From positions 848,070 through 904,076 of the forward strand of contig MNCI01003938.1 in assembly GCA_015680685.1 (NCBI GenBank): a stretch of DNA of 56,007 nt, read 5' to 3'. A program made the position numbers and the translations under genes. Source of the DNA: Gnetum montanum (Eukaryota; Streptophyta; Gnetopsida; Gnetales; Gnetaceae). The notes beneath the pieces were generated by a model that saw nothing but the letters and a program-made list of their open reading frames with translations, did not search any database and had not been told where the DNA came from. Below, one piece after another: positions 21,880 to 31,800 of the stretch. How positions within the stretch are numbered: the first letter of the stretch is position 1; every line of letters starts with the position of its first letter.

Positions 21880-22030
21880 TTCATGTACTAGTTTGAGGTG
21901 GTTTCGGGCCATAGCGTAGCATTGCTAGTTTTAGACCATTTCAGGCCATAGCGTAGCATTGCTAGTTTTAGGCCATTTTGGGCCATCATGTATCACTAGT
22001 TTTAGGCCATTTCGGGCCATAACGTTGAAG
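21880..22030. repeat. Motif array, AGTTTTAGGCC type (protease side of the antisense gene)
   Basis: Four close copies: CTAGTTTGAGGTGGTTTCGGGCC, GCTAGTTTTAGACCATTTCAGG, GCTAGTTTTAGGCCATTTTGGG, ACTAGTTTTAGGCCATTTCGGG. The first three are followed by CATAGCGTAGCATT or CATCATGTATC. They resemble the AGTTTAAGGTC arrays at 16545-17035 and 12815-13060 and point the same way. Confidence 0.7.
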
Positions 22031-22930
22031 CATATGAGTAGTGTGTGGCCAGGAAGTAGTGGTGTTGCTACGCTAGGCGAAGCTGCTTCTTGACTCGACG
22101 TGGGTTGAATGAGACGTAAGGTTGAGACGTTCCGCCAAGGCCTTCGTCCACATCATCATCTTCCACTTGGAAGGGCAACTCAGTCCATGAATTTTCGTTT
22201 AGGGAATCAGGTTGCTAAGCTGAACCCTTTGTTGGGTAGTTAGTGTAGGTTGCAATAGGCACTTCGTTCTTAGAAGTTATGACTTCTGAGCCTTCTTCCA
22301 TGCCTACGTTATGGATTGCTTGCATCACTACTTCATCACTGTGGATCATCACTTCCCTTCCTACGTAAGGCAAGTGAATTTATTGGTGTATGGGTGAGGA
22401 GATAGCCCAAAGTTGTGCCAACCATGATCTCCCCAAGATCAGGTTAAACCCAGGCATTTCTTTGACCACAATGAACATTGCGTCTATGGGAAACTGGTCC
22501 CCTACTACGAAGTTTATGTGAATAGTCCCCTTTACCATGACTTGTGTCCCATTGAATGACCTTAGACATGATGTTGTTATGGGATTGATCTAGTCGACCA
22601 AGCCTAGCTTGTCCACAATGGGGAAGGGGATGACATTCATGGCGGCCCTGTCATCAATGTGTACCCTTCGGATCCAGTGTTAATTGACCCGAATTGTGAT
22701 GAACAGGGGTGACATAGTCACCTGACCTTTCTTGGGGTCTTTCCTAATGGTGTAGTTGTGGAAGGTTAGTTGAGGCTGTTCTGACCCTGTGGGCGTGGAG
22801 GGAAGCATGACTGAGTAGATTGATTTCTCCTTCGCTGGCATGTCTTCGTTGACCAGAGTCATTGTCAACATGCAGATCAGTTCCTCGCAGTGTGGAGTAG
22901 ATGTCATGATCAATTCATACAAGCTCAAGG
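22031..22930 (-). pseudogene. Element B: aspartic protease region
   Basis: Minus-strand protease domain between gag and the antisense unit. An open piece at 22680-22928 ends QVTMSPLFITIRVN. The active-site segment reads HWIRRVHIDDRAAMNVIPF in the next piece (about 22630-22690). It matches the I-D-x-G-S-A-x-N-V pattern of Tat proteases except that the catalytic Gly position reads Arg. FNLILGRSWLAQLWAISSPI follows (about 22390-22450), the C-terminal flap-to-dimer block, with FPIDAMFIVVKEMPG before it. The lost Gly (one G-to-A change) would inactivate it. Confidence 0.7.
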
Positions 22931-23085
22931 TAGTGTTTTTTCTGTTTTAGAGCTTTTTTAACCTATGCGAAGGTGTCTAAGAGGTCTTGGCCACCTCCTA
23001 GTTTGACACCTTCCTCCTCTTCTATCCGTCCTAGAAGACGAATTTTTTGAGGAGAAGTGACTTCGGACCTGGGCTCAGATCCTTG

Positions 23086-25883
23086 TTAGCAGAATGACAT
23101 AGGCTGTGTGGTAATGTCAACCTTTATTTTTGGCACAAATGCAAGGAGTGAGGATGTAGGCTTGGGAGTACTTGGGATGGTACCTCCCTTAGATGTCTCA
23201 CCTACGAAGTGGACTTCTCGCCTTGTGGGGCAAGAAGGCTGCTCAGCTGTTTCACGTGAGACAGGGACCGTCGAGGACATCGATCCCCTAATGATGAATG
23301 TAGTTAAAGGCATTCTCAGCTGGGACTGCATGGCCCCGCCAATAGGTGGTGCAAAGATGGAGGCCCGTGAAGGGACTCTCAGGACAAAAGGCTGTTGCAA
23401 GCTTTGATTAATTGCTCGTGGTGCTGGTGCACTGCACTGAGGCACACAGACTACGAATGGCTGCTGTGGTGGCCTAGGATCATTGTCGATGCCAATGGTG
23501 TTGATTACATAACTGGCATTGTTGGCGTTGAGGGGGTCTATGTAGACATACATAGATTGATTTTTGGGGTGTACTGAGTTGCTTTCGTCCAGCACTAGTT
23601 TCCCCTGGTTGATTAATCTCTGGATGTCATCCTACAATGCTAAGCAGTAATCCGTGTTTTGACCACACTGTTTGTGGTAGTCAGAAAACATGTCTAACCT
23701 AAAACCCCTAGGAACTAGAGGCTCATTGGGCAAGGCCAAAGAGGGGTTCCTAAGGAGCTCACAGTAGTGTTGATGTTTCATGGTTGCTTCTTTCGACATT
23801 TGTTTGTGTCGGATGTATCCCGCTGCTAGAAATTGCTTCAGAAGTTTTGAAGGATTAAGAGGTAGTGGGGTGTACTTTGAGCGATCTTTGCGCTCAAAGT
23901 TGGGCTTGGTTTGTGCAGATATCTTAGGTGTAAGTATAGTACGTTCCAGCATGTGACCCAGTTTGGGCATAGGGTTAGCCGCTGGTGTAGCCAATTTCTT
24001 GCTATTCTTGCTACCATTGTTACTAGGTTTGGGCTTGGCCTCAATTGCCACAGTGGCCACTGTGGTTATTGGGGCTTTACTCTTTTCCTTCTTTGCAAAG
24101 GTGTTCTTGTAAGCGATGTAGGCTAGGTCTTTTCTTGCCTCGGCCGCATCTTTTATGCTCTTATTCTGAGCGAAAGCCTGACTAAGAGAGTGAGGAGCAA
24201 GGTAGTACAGTTTGTACTTGATGAAGTCATTCACTGCATCCTTAAAGACGGGAAGTAGGTGGGCCTCCACAATTATTTTTTGGATCTCATTAAGGGTTGC
24301 GCTCCAATGATGGATGAACTTTTGGACTAGCTCTAGGGGGTCTTGCTTCACACTCATCAACTGGTCCAGCATGACTTCAAGTCGTAGTTAAAGCACATCA
24401 AGAACTGGGTCAACAGCTCTTCCAAAGTTGAAATGGATGAGCATGGCAACACACAGTACCAATCCAAGGCTTTCCTAGCTAGGAACATGGCAAAGACGTG
24501 AATGATCATGTGCGGCCATTGCTACAGTAGCAGAGACTCAAACCTAAAGGTGACAAGATGTGCATTGGGATCTCCCTCCCCATTGTATTTCATGAAATGC
24601 GGGAGAGACATCCTTTGGGGTAGCATCAAAGCGGGAATTGTAGGGCTGATAGGGTCATCCTGGTAAAAGTCCATGACTTGTACCATGTCCAACCCAACAG
24701 CTTTGAGGCATTTTATTTCCTCAGTGAGGATCTGGATGAGCGGAAATGCTTGGTCCAGACCTGACAACGTTGTAGACGGTTGGGGCATTGCAGAGGCCAC
24801 GCCTACATGTGGTATGGCAGGGGTGGCGGTGTGACCCATCAGCAGTACCATTGGGATGACCCCCACGAGCTGTGCCGCTTGTGTTGTCCACCACTTGGTA
24901 GGTGGTGTTGTTAAGGCAGCGACCATGGGTTGGGCTGTTGGATAGATTACTTGTGTCATCGGTAGTGTAGACCATAGCCCCGTGCTAGGCTGTGCTGACT
25001 ATGAGGCTTGGTGTATTTGAGAGTGCACATAGTAAGACATCTGTGATGGTTGCAGAGTAGGTAAAGAAGAAAATGGGGTCCACCATGTGGACGGGCTGAG
25101 GCCCACCTCAGTGGGTGGAACAGACGTGAATGCAGGAATAGAGACAGAAGTCGTGTATGTTTGTGAAGTAGGTATGGTATGCACATGTGGTAGGGTAGCC
25201 ATGGTTGGCATGTTATGTGCCACAGGAATAGACTTCTGAACAGCCTGCAAAGGGACAGTAGCTACAAATGGAACAAGCAAAATAGGTGAGAGCAGGCATT
25301 GAAACACCGCAGGATTGGTGTGGCTACCCATAGCAGCTGCAATCATGGGTTGTAGAAGTGTAGGCATAATTACAAAGGGAGCGGTAACAGATGACGGCTT
25401 AGCCCAGAAGGGCTGGGTAGAAGGGATAGGAGCGGGGTCGATTGGACCTCCCTCGTCCAATTGGGAATTGAGTTCCTCCTATCCATCTTGGAAAGTGTCA
25501 TCTTGGTTGGACGTTATGTCCTGTTGGTCCTTAAGCCTAGCCAACTCCATTAGTTGGTCTAGAAGCCTTTGGTACACTTGTGTTAATGGTAAAGAAACAT
25601 CAGGAGTAGGAACAAATTCCTTCCCATTACAATAAGAAAACTCAAAGCTACATTTGTCCTCGAGTTTGTGTATGTACAAGGGTAGATTGGCCTACATCGT
25701 TGCACATAGGAAACTGTAATGTTCATGTTGCTGGGCCAATCCCTTAGGCCCCCAATTTTGGATTCTGAGAGATCGACATGTTTCCAGCATCGGGTTCAAC
25801 GGTTGTTCGACACCAGTAGTGCCTTGAACTATGATGGGAACTTCAATGTTGAAGGCATGGGCAGCAGTAGTTGAAAAAGCCAT
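23086..25883 (-). pseudogene. Element B: gag polyprotein
   Basis: Minus-strand gag, about 900 codons. The likely start is ATG at 25883 (MAFSTTAAHAFNIEVPII). One frame holds from 25883 to about 24520 with only three stops. A Pro/Ala/Thr-rich N-terminal half (24980-25460) is followed by the capsid core: MSLPHFMKYNGEGDPNAHLV (24560-24620) and KALDWYCVLP near 24470. A frameshift precedes SVKQDPLELVQKFIHHW (24290-24350), the usual Q-x-x-x-E-S-L-x-x-F-V-x-R-F area. A Lys-rich linker, a YCGQ-like HKQCGQNTDYC (about 23660) and another Pro-rich stretch end near 23086. The motif order is that of a Ty3/gypsy Retrotrans_gag protein. Confidence 0.8.
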
Positions 25884-26518
25884 TGCAAGCTAAGTAGTTT
25901 TGCAAAAGAGCACAAAAAGTGAAAAAAGAACGAAGCTATTGAAAGGCAACAAAAATAAGGCTTTACGTCTTGTCGGATTCTCGAGGAACTGTCGAGGCGA
26001 CCGATCTGCACCACACAAAGCATAAACAACTGTTAAAGGGTATCATGTTTATACCAGTGCGTAATGGGGTACAGAGCGCATGCAAGACTATCGTAAGATA
26101 ATTTTAGCTAATAGGTAAAGGTTTTGCATCTTGCAGGGTCCTTGAGGAGCTGTTGAAGCGATCGATTTGTACCATGCACGACGGGGTACAGAACACATGC
26201 AAGACCATGAGATAAGCAAATTAACTAGCGAACAAGTAGGCTTTATGTCCCATGGGGCTCTAGAGGAATTGTTGAGGTGACCGACCTATACCACGCACGA
26301 TGGGGTATAGAACGCACGTAAGACTACCATAAAATAGGTTAGTTAACTAGCAATCAGAGGCCTTGTGTTTTGTAGGGCTCCCGAGGAACCGTCGAGGCAA
26401 ATGATCTGCACCGCACAAAGCAAAAGCAACCACGAAAGGGTGTCACATTTATGCTTATGCTTATTAGGATACAGAAGATGCATAGAACTACCGTGACATG
26501 CGGAAAAGACACCAAAAG
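25884..26518 (-). other. Leader (5' untranslated region) of element B
   Basis: This non-coding stretch lies between the primer site and the gag start. Nearly all of it (25958-26515) is four tandem copies of a leader repeat; the 74 bases nearest gag show nothing recognisable. Confidence 0.6.
25958..26515. repeat. Tandem repeat in leader of element B, four copies
   Basis: Copies start at about 25958, 26119, 26238 and 26358, each with an AGG-TTT-G-TTTG/CC word. Each contains GAGGAACTGTCGAGGCGACC or close variants, then a CTGCACC-CAC word, then GGGGTACAGAACGCATGCAAG or variants. Copies 2 and 3 are about 120 bases; copies 1 and 4 are about 160 because of an extra AAAGCA-to-TTTAT segment. The outer copies share the insert, so the array probably grew by unequal exchange or strand slippage. 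Confidence 0.75.
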
Positions 26519-26536
26519 GCCCTCCTTCTAGCACCA
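26519..26536 (-). other. Primer binding site of element B
   Basis: On the minus strand, TGGTGCTAGAAGGAGGGCC begins 6 bases inside the right LTR. The TGG start (matching the CCA end of a tRNA) and the position support a primer site. I cannot name the tRNA with confidence. Confidence 0.5.
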
Positions 26537-26542
26537 GAAAAC

Positions 26543-28154
26543 TGTAATGACTAAAAATGTCGATGGTTGGAAAACACCGAGGGGTTGATGGGCAGGATAG
26601 TTTTGACCCTGTACCCATGGGAGGGCTATGCTGGGTGTGTGTGCGGATACAGGGTGCCCTGAATGGTCTTGTCAATCAGAAAGGAACTTAATTGACATCT
26701 ATATAACCTTTTGTAACGTATAATTTGAAAAAAAGATGAGAATGCAGAATAATGTTTGAAAGTAAATAAAGTAGAAAAAACAATGCAACACATGATAATA
26801 AGTAGGAAACAAAGTGAAATACAGTGAGAAAAATGCACCGCTCTGAAGCTACAAGCTCACTCTGTCAAGGTGGATACAGTCAGTTGCATAACATGATGGA
26901 GTGCAGAGATCTCGAGAGTAACCGGGCCATGTAGAGCAAAGCAGGTTGTCCACTTGGGCATGGAATTAGGTGTTGAAAATGTGTGGATTCTACCAAGGTA
27001 GTAGAAGGGGACAACATGAAATGTCAATTGGGAATGCTAACTGTTTGTAGTGTCAAATAGAAAGCTTACAATGCTCGATGTTACAATGTGCCGGTGAGAG
27101 AGCGCGAATTGCCAAAGAGAGGAAGAATAAGAAACTCGGCCAAAAATTCAAACCAAATGTAACCCTTTGAATGTTGCTCATCAAGGTATTTATAGGACCA
27201 AGGGCACATGAAAGGGATGGTTTGGACACCATGTGCCTTGGGCTTTCGTTGACTTGCTTGTGCTGCACGTGCTAGTATGACCGTTGGACATAAATGACTG
27301 TTGTGACTGTGAGTCTACAATTCTGCAACTGTGAGCCTGTTGCATCATCAGCATCTAGAGACGTGTGCCAATGGTTCAATTAGATGAGGTGCATTGATGT
27401 CACACAACCACCCGCATGCTTTGCTATGTGTCATGGTGTAGCATGCTTGGTGTAGCGTAGCATGTTGTCCTGCATTTCACTACACATATGCTACATACTC
27501 GCTACGCTATGTAGCATAGCGTAGCATAGCATCAGGCCTTAGTCATGAAAACTTGGCCAATCTGCAAACCTTACTTCTTGCACTATGGAACTTGCAACCT
27601 TGTTGGCCTTGCCCTTTGAGTTGCCTTCTATCTCTTCCATAGGATTGCTATGCCTCACTGCGCCATGTAGCTCAGCATAGTGTAGCAACAGACATAGTCC
27701 GCCGCTTCCTAATGGAAATGGATGTTGATGAAGGACTTGAAGTTGGACAATGAAATTGGCTATATAGTTGTCGCTATGCTACATTACGCTACGTAGCATA
27801 GTGTAGCATGACACTTCACTCTGCAAATGTTTTCTGAAGCTTGCTATGCTACATAGTGGGGCGTAGCATAGCATAGTAGACTTCATGCCTTAGAAAACTT
27901 GCCGAACTATTTTGCACATCCAGAATGTTACTGCCAACTCTACGAATTGTTTCTGAGAAGGCTGTTGATCAGGCAAGCTACTTAGGTGGACAGGCAGGAT
28001 GATTCGTAGAGCCTGTTCATGCCGAAAGTAGAAAATTTTCTGAATTGGCCATCCTGAACTTAGAGCATTCTCCTCTCGAAGAACTGCTATAATGCTATGC
28101 AAATTGTAATTCCTGGTGAAGTGAGAATGACCTCATATTTTTTTGGGTGTTTCA
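26543..28154 (-). repeat. 5' LTR of element B (right copy)
   Basis: Starts TGTAATGACTAAAAATGTC and ends GGTGTTTCA on the plus strand; pairs with 10127-11758. Shared blocks include GTGTGGATTCTACCAAGGTA and GAGCATTCTCCTCT. The minus-strand TATA box is at 27187-27194. U3 (27195-28154) holds clustered CTACGCTATGTAGC units near 27420-27540 and 27780-27870. Confidence 0.85.
27187..27194 (-). promoter_or_regulatory. TATA box in right LTR of element B
   Basis: TATAAATA on the minus strand at the same LTR position as 10771-10778. As the 5' LTR of element B, this copy would have driven the sense transcript. Confidence 0.55.
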
Positions 28155-28625
28155 GGGACTTCCAAATTATAATGGGAAGGACATGGCTCAGCACCATTAA
28201 TGCGTGCCTAGGGATCCATGATCTTTCCTTGGGAATATCTAAGGAAAAAATTTATGGAAAGATCAAGAAGAAGAAGGTTTCGTGCATCACATACAGTGAC
28301 TCAGAGGGTGATGACATGGAGGAATGCTCAACATATCCTACATGTAACTAGTGTGCCCAAGAAACACAGATACAATGGTGCCTGTATGTAGCAATCACAC
28401 AACAAGAGAACACCCAGTGATTGACAGCTGATCAAGAAAGCAACCCACCAACATGCATGGAACAAACTAGGGAAACTACTCATGCCTGTAACGAAGGCAT
28501 AGATACACTGGAGTATGAGCATTGCCAACTTCCACCCCTTAACTTGAAAATGTCAATCGGGAGAAGTTGGACACTTCTAAGAAATTTAAATAGGTGCTCA
28601 TTACTTTGGATCTCTTCCTTTCAAT
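28155..28625 (+). pseudogene. Element A: protease C-terminus and pol linker, then deletion
   Basis: The frame of element A resumes after element B: DFQIIMGRTWLSTINACLGI, the end of protease, then a charged linker KIYGKIKKKKVSCITYSDSE. This follows the same path as element C (41080-41450: DFPIIMGRAWLSIIDACMGI, CIVYSDNRC). After about 28590 the two part: C enters RT, while A jumps straight to FQFSHGGDSHLC, which in C lies after integrase (about 44350-44400). So RT, RNase H and integrase are missing here. Several stops are present as well. Confidence 0.75.
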
Positions 28626-28630
28626 TCAGT

Positions 28631-28646
28631 CATGGGGGAGATAGCC
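28631..28646 (+). other. Internal polypurine-like tract of element A
   Basis: CATGGGGGAGATAGCC, equal in position to CATGGGGGAGATGGCC at 44379-44394 of element C, after the integrase end. A similar CATGGAGGTA lies just before the 3' LTR (30538-30548). It may be a second plus-strand primer site. Confidence 0.4.
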
Positions 28647-28659
28647 ACCTATGTTGATC

Positions 28660-30536
28660 CTTTGAGACCCTCAATTCTTCTAAGATTTTTTTTACGCATT
28701 TTTGTTTTCCACATTTTTGTCTTATAAATTTCTTTATCTTTTCTTGTTTTTGTTTTACAACATCATTATACTTTTTCATTTCTTTGTGTGCATGTGTGTT
28801 TTATCCATATTGTCAAGTTTGTCATTTAATAAGTGTTCTTCATGATGGTATAAATTGTTTTCCTATTAATTGCTAATGTTTGGTTTTTACCTTTAAGTTC
28901 TAATGTTGATACTAAAGTATGTTTCTTTTGATATATGAGGCAATGAGTTCACTTCATCCATTCATCCAAAAATCTCTATGGTCTCTCTTGGCTTGGAATT
29001 GTACAATCCTTTTTCAATAATAAGAACTATAATGAATCGGTGATTGGGCATTTCTCAAACTATGGAAGGATTCAAGGGTTGAAAAGGGTGTAGCTTCAAG
29101 GGAACTTGATGCATTTGTTTTGGCCATTCTCTTGGGTGCTTGGATGTTTTCTTCTTGAGTTTTCCTATCTTTTCAATGTTACCCAATTATCGGGAAGCTG
29201 AGTAAATAAAAATAATAAAGTCTTTGCATGGTGTGGTTCTCATGCAAAATAAAAAAATAAAAAAAATAGTGAGAATTCAAAGCACACCCCTTAGACAAAA
29301 TAATCATTTGGGCTACAAGCGCTGGTTATGAAACTATAATACGCATGTTCCCTCTAACTAGGGCCCTTCTCGCTTCCCATTCTCTCCTCCTTCGTTTCGT
29401 CAGAATGGTGGTGGCTCTGTAAGGGATGCATTCCTGCTACTTCAAGTGGATGGAAGGATCGCATGTATTAATGTGAAGTCACTGGATGTGATTTGTTTGA
29501 GACCAGATGTGAAATGGGATCTACTAAATCACATTAATCATGAAACACACAAGGGGCTGTACACCACCTTGTTCTTGAGATTCCATTCCATCCTCTTCTT
29601 TTCATAATTCTTTCTCCATTGTCCACCTCATTGTTGGTTTTATCATTAGTGTATATCTTGGTAGATGCATCATTTTATTTTTGGTAAATTCTTGTGGTTA
29701 GGACTTTAACTCTTGTTTCAAATGACATTCCTAGAGCTTATGGACTCTTTGAATGTGGGTTTGTCAGGGCATTAAGGGCATGAACCTACTTTGGGAAGGA
29801 CCCACTAACATTCCTATTTGGTACATTCGTTAAATTCTTTCCTTTAACATTTTTGCAATCCACTCTATTTTGTTCATTTCCATCTTGACATCCATTTCAT
29901 AGACATTGTAGTTGTCTCTTTTTCTCCATCTTCCTTGTTCCTTTCTTTTTCTCTTCCATTCTATCACTACTGGAGGTTTGCTCTTAGTCATGGGGGTCCA
30001 GTCGAATTTTTTCAATTTTCTTCTAAACCCTACACCTTTAGTAGTCATCATTCGCATATATCCAGATTTGTATCAGCCATACCAAAACTCAATCAATGGA
30101 TTTCACACTAAATAAAGGTAGCAATCACATTATGATTCATTTACCCTTTCTAATATCAGACTGTGTTGTGTGTGCAGATGGAAATCATGCAACAACGGAT
30201 TGGATTTGGAGGGAACACTTGGAATGGATCAGTACTGAAGCAGCTATGCAAGGAGCAAGATCGATGCTGTGCTTATGGATAGACGACAAGAGGTGCAATC
30301 TTGGCATTGGTAGTAGCAAATTTCTTTTCTCTTCTCTCTTTTCTCTCAACTACCAAATAAGGCCTAATGTCAAATATATTAGGTGTTCACTCCTATTGTC
30401 ATGAACACCAGTTTTATCATGTCTTGTAATGATGATTCGTTCACATGCCATCCCATTCACCATTAGTTCCATTCAAGTCAATAATCAAATACCTTCCCAA
30501 TATTTTGTAAGGAACTTGAGGACAAGTTTTTATTTA
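28660..30536 (+). other. Long non-coding region of element A
   Basis: AT-rich tract between the pol remnant and the 3' LTR; no protein-like frame on either strand. It aligns by eye with 44400-46260 of element C: shared words include GGCAATGAGT, TCTTTGCATGGTGTGGTT, GAATTCAAAG-ACACCCCTTAGACA and GGGCATGA-CCT. A word TACTGGAGGTTTGC with CATGGGGGTCC (29970-29996) matches TATTGGAGGTAAG-to-CATGGGG at 46230-46260. Confidence 0.55.
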
Positions 30537-30537
30537 G

Positions 30538-30548
30538 TCATGGAGGTA
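30538..30548 (+). other. Polypurine tract before 3' LTR of element A
   Basis: The TTTAGTCATGGAGGTA context lies directly before the TGATGGGATG start of the LTR; element C has TTTAGTCATGGGGGTA in the same place (49637-49652). Confidence 0.5.
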
Positions 30549-31363
30549 TGATGGGATGCGATATCACATGGACCACGATATTGCGTACGTGATATTGTGT
30601 TTGCCGTGATATCGCATCCCCCTCGATATCGCAGTGCGCCACCAAGTCTATAAATAAGAGGCAGCTCTCCCTTGTTTAGAGGTCTAGATTTAAAGCCTTA
30701 GCAAAAATCTAGTAGTTTTACCTCTCTAGAGATAGAATAATTTCCATGTTCCTGTAGTAGGAGCTCCAAAGTCAACGGATCTTTATTTGAGTAAATATTG
30801 TACCTAAACACAAGTTTGTGTATGGAAATAAAGACAAATTGTTGGATAAACCTTGCAATGCATGGACTAAGCTAATTGTGATTTTAATTACTATTATTTA
30901 TTATTTATCATTTAATTACTTTATTAGTTGGTTAAATCTCTCTCAACCCTTCTCCCATAGTTAAGTGCATTCAATACGACTACTTCGAGCACGTGCATTA
31001 CGCTTGGTAATCCTAGTAACGAATAGTGTTTGGTAACCAAGGTTGCATTGGTTTAGGGTGTGAGTGGATGTTGATGCTAGGTTAATTAAGGCTTAGTTAG
31101 TTAGTTAAAGTTAGTTAATTAGTCTCTTCACCCTTCACCTCATTAGCATAGGAGATAAAACATAAAACTATAAAAATCACATACCTCAAACTTACTTAAC
31201 CATACAACCGTGACAAATACAAGTAAGTCTGGGAAGACAACGAACGATTAACCTTAAGTGTTCCATAAGGTGTGTAGGCACTTAGTCTACAGAGTTTGAC
31301 TAGATCATGAGTGTAACTCTTGTATTCGTATGGTTTAGTGTAGGGGTACGTCGCCACTCATTA
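30549..31363 (+). repeat. 3' LTR of element A
   Basis: TGATGGGATGCGATATCAC to ...GCCACTCATTA, paired with 6311-7105. U3 holds five GATAT palindromes (30559-30632), more than in the 5' copy. The TATA box is at 30649-30656. The target duplication GCAAG follows at 31364. Confidence 0.85.
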
Positions 31364-31800
31364 GCAAGCAAAGAAAAATGGAGTTTAATGTTTGGAGAGT
31401 AGGCCCTTTTAAAGATGGGTTATGTAGAGAAAATGATACCAAAGAAGGGAGTAAGTTAGAAGTTCTTGAGGCATTATGATGAACCTTTCAAGTTTTTTGC
31501 TTATGTGAATCTAGTTACATACAAATTAAAGTTACTTTCATTATTAGAAAAATATCATTTAGTATTCAATGTTTCCATGCTAAAAAAGTTTAGCATGAGA
31601 GATGTTCATATAACAACATTGAGATCCAAAGGATTTTCAAAATTGAGACTATGAAAGGATAATTAATTCATTCCATTATCAATATACATAAAATTTGTTA
31701 TGCCTTTGATCAAAAGATGGAATTCTTGATACATTGGCAAAGCATGTCCTCAAAGGAGGATACCTAGAAGGGTTGGCATACTCTTAGGCACAATTCATTG
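31364..31800 (+). pseudogene. Element G: integrase C-terminus with chromodomain remnant
   Basis: The integrase frame cut at 6310 continues: WSLMFGE, LLKMGYVEKMIPKKG (a G-D-V-L-L-K-type block), then an open piece 31466-31654 with RHYDEPFKFFAYVNLVTYKL and LEKYHLVFNVSMLKKF. The last block matches the usual YRLxLP-xxxxHxVFHVSxLK end of chromovirus integrase. About 31710-31790, in another frame, EFLIHWQSMSSKEDT follows. This resembles the EFLVKW-G-xxxxxxTW core of a chromodomain, whose Trp is lost to a stop. It supports a chromovirus. Confidence 0.7.

Larger units (their letters stand above)
10127..28154 (-). mobile_element. Element B: Tat-like Ty3/gypsy element with an antisense gene
   Basis: Two LTRs of about 1.6 kb (10127-11758, 26543-28154) bound an 18 kb unit read on the minus strand. 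From its 5' end (right) it holds LTR, primer site (26519-26536), a leader with tandem repeats, gag, protease, a 5.5 kb insert with a plus-strand gene, RT, RNase H, archaeal-type RNase H, integrase, spacer, polypurine tract and LTR. The second RNase H between RNase H and integrase is a hallmark of the Tat lineage. Target duplication: GGAAT (10122-10126) against GGGAC (28155-28159), which differ by two transitions. The insertion splits element A's protease. All coding regions carry stops. Confidence 0.85.
6311..31363 (+). mobile_element. Element A: LTR retrotransposon with perfect target duplication, pol partly deleted
   Basis: Two related LTRs (6311-7105 and 30549-31363) bound this 25 kb unit. 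It is flanked by the exact 5-base direct repeat GCAAG (6306-6310 and 31364-31368), the mark of integrase-mediated insertion. Inside, in order, are a tRNA-Asp-type primer site, gag, aspartic protease, an 18 kb second retrotransposon (element B, 10127-28154, minus strand), a short pol remnant, a long non-coding tract and a polypurine tract. RT, RNase H and integrase are absent although relative C has them, so A was probably mobilised in trans. Without B its length is about 7 kb. The gag and primer site put it in the Athila/Tat half of Ty3/gypsy; the precise lineage is uncertain. Confidence 0.85.

Noticed and set aside
16480-22030. The antisense unit as a separately nested LTR element or a CACTA-type DNA transposon
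   Set aside because: No flanking LTR pair, no terminal inverted repeat and no target duplication found. The bordering motif arrays also occur at 12815-13060, outside the unit.
23108-23407. Plus-strand ORF of 99 codons
   Set aside because: Shadow of element B's minus-strand gag; no independent motifs.
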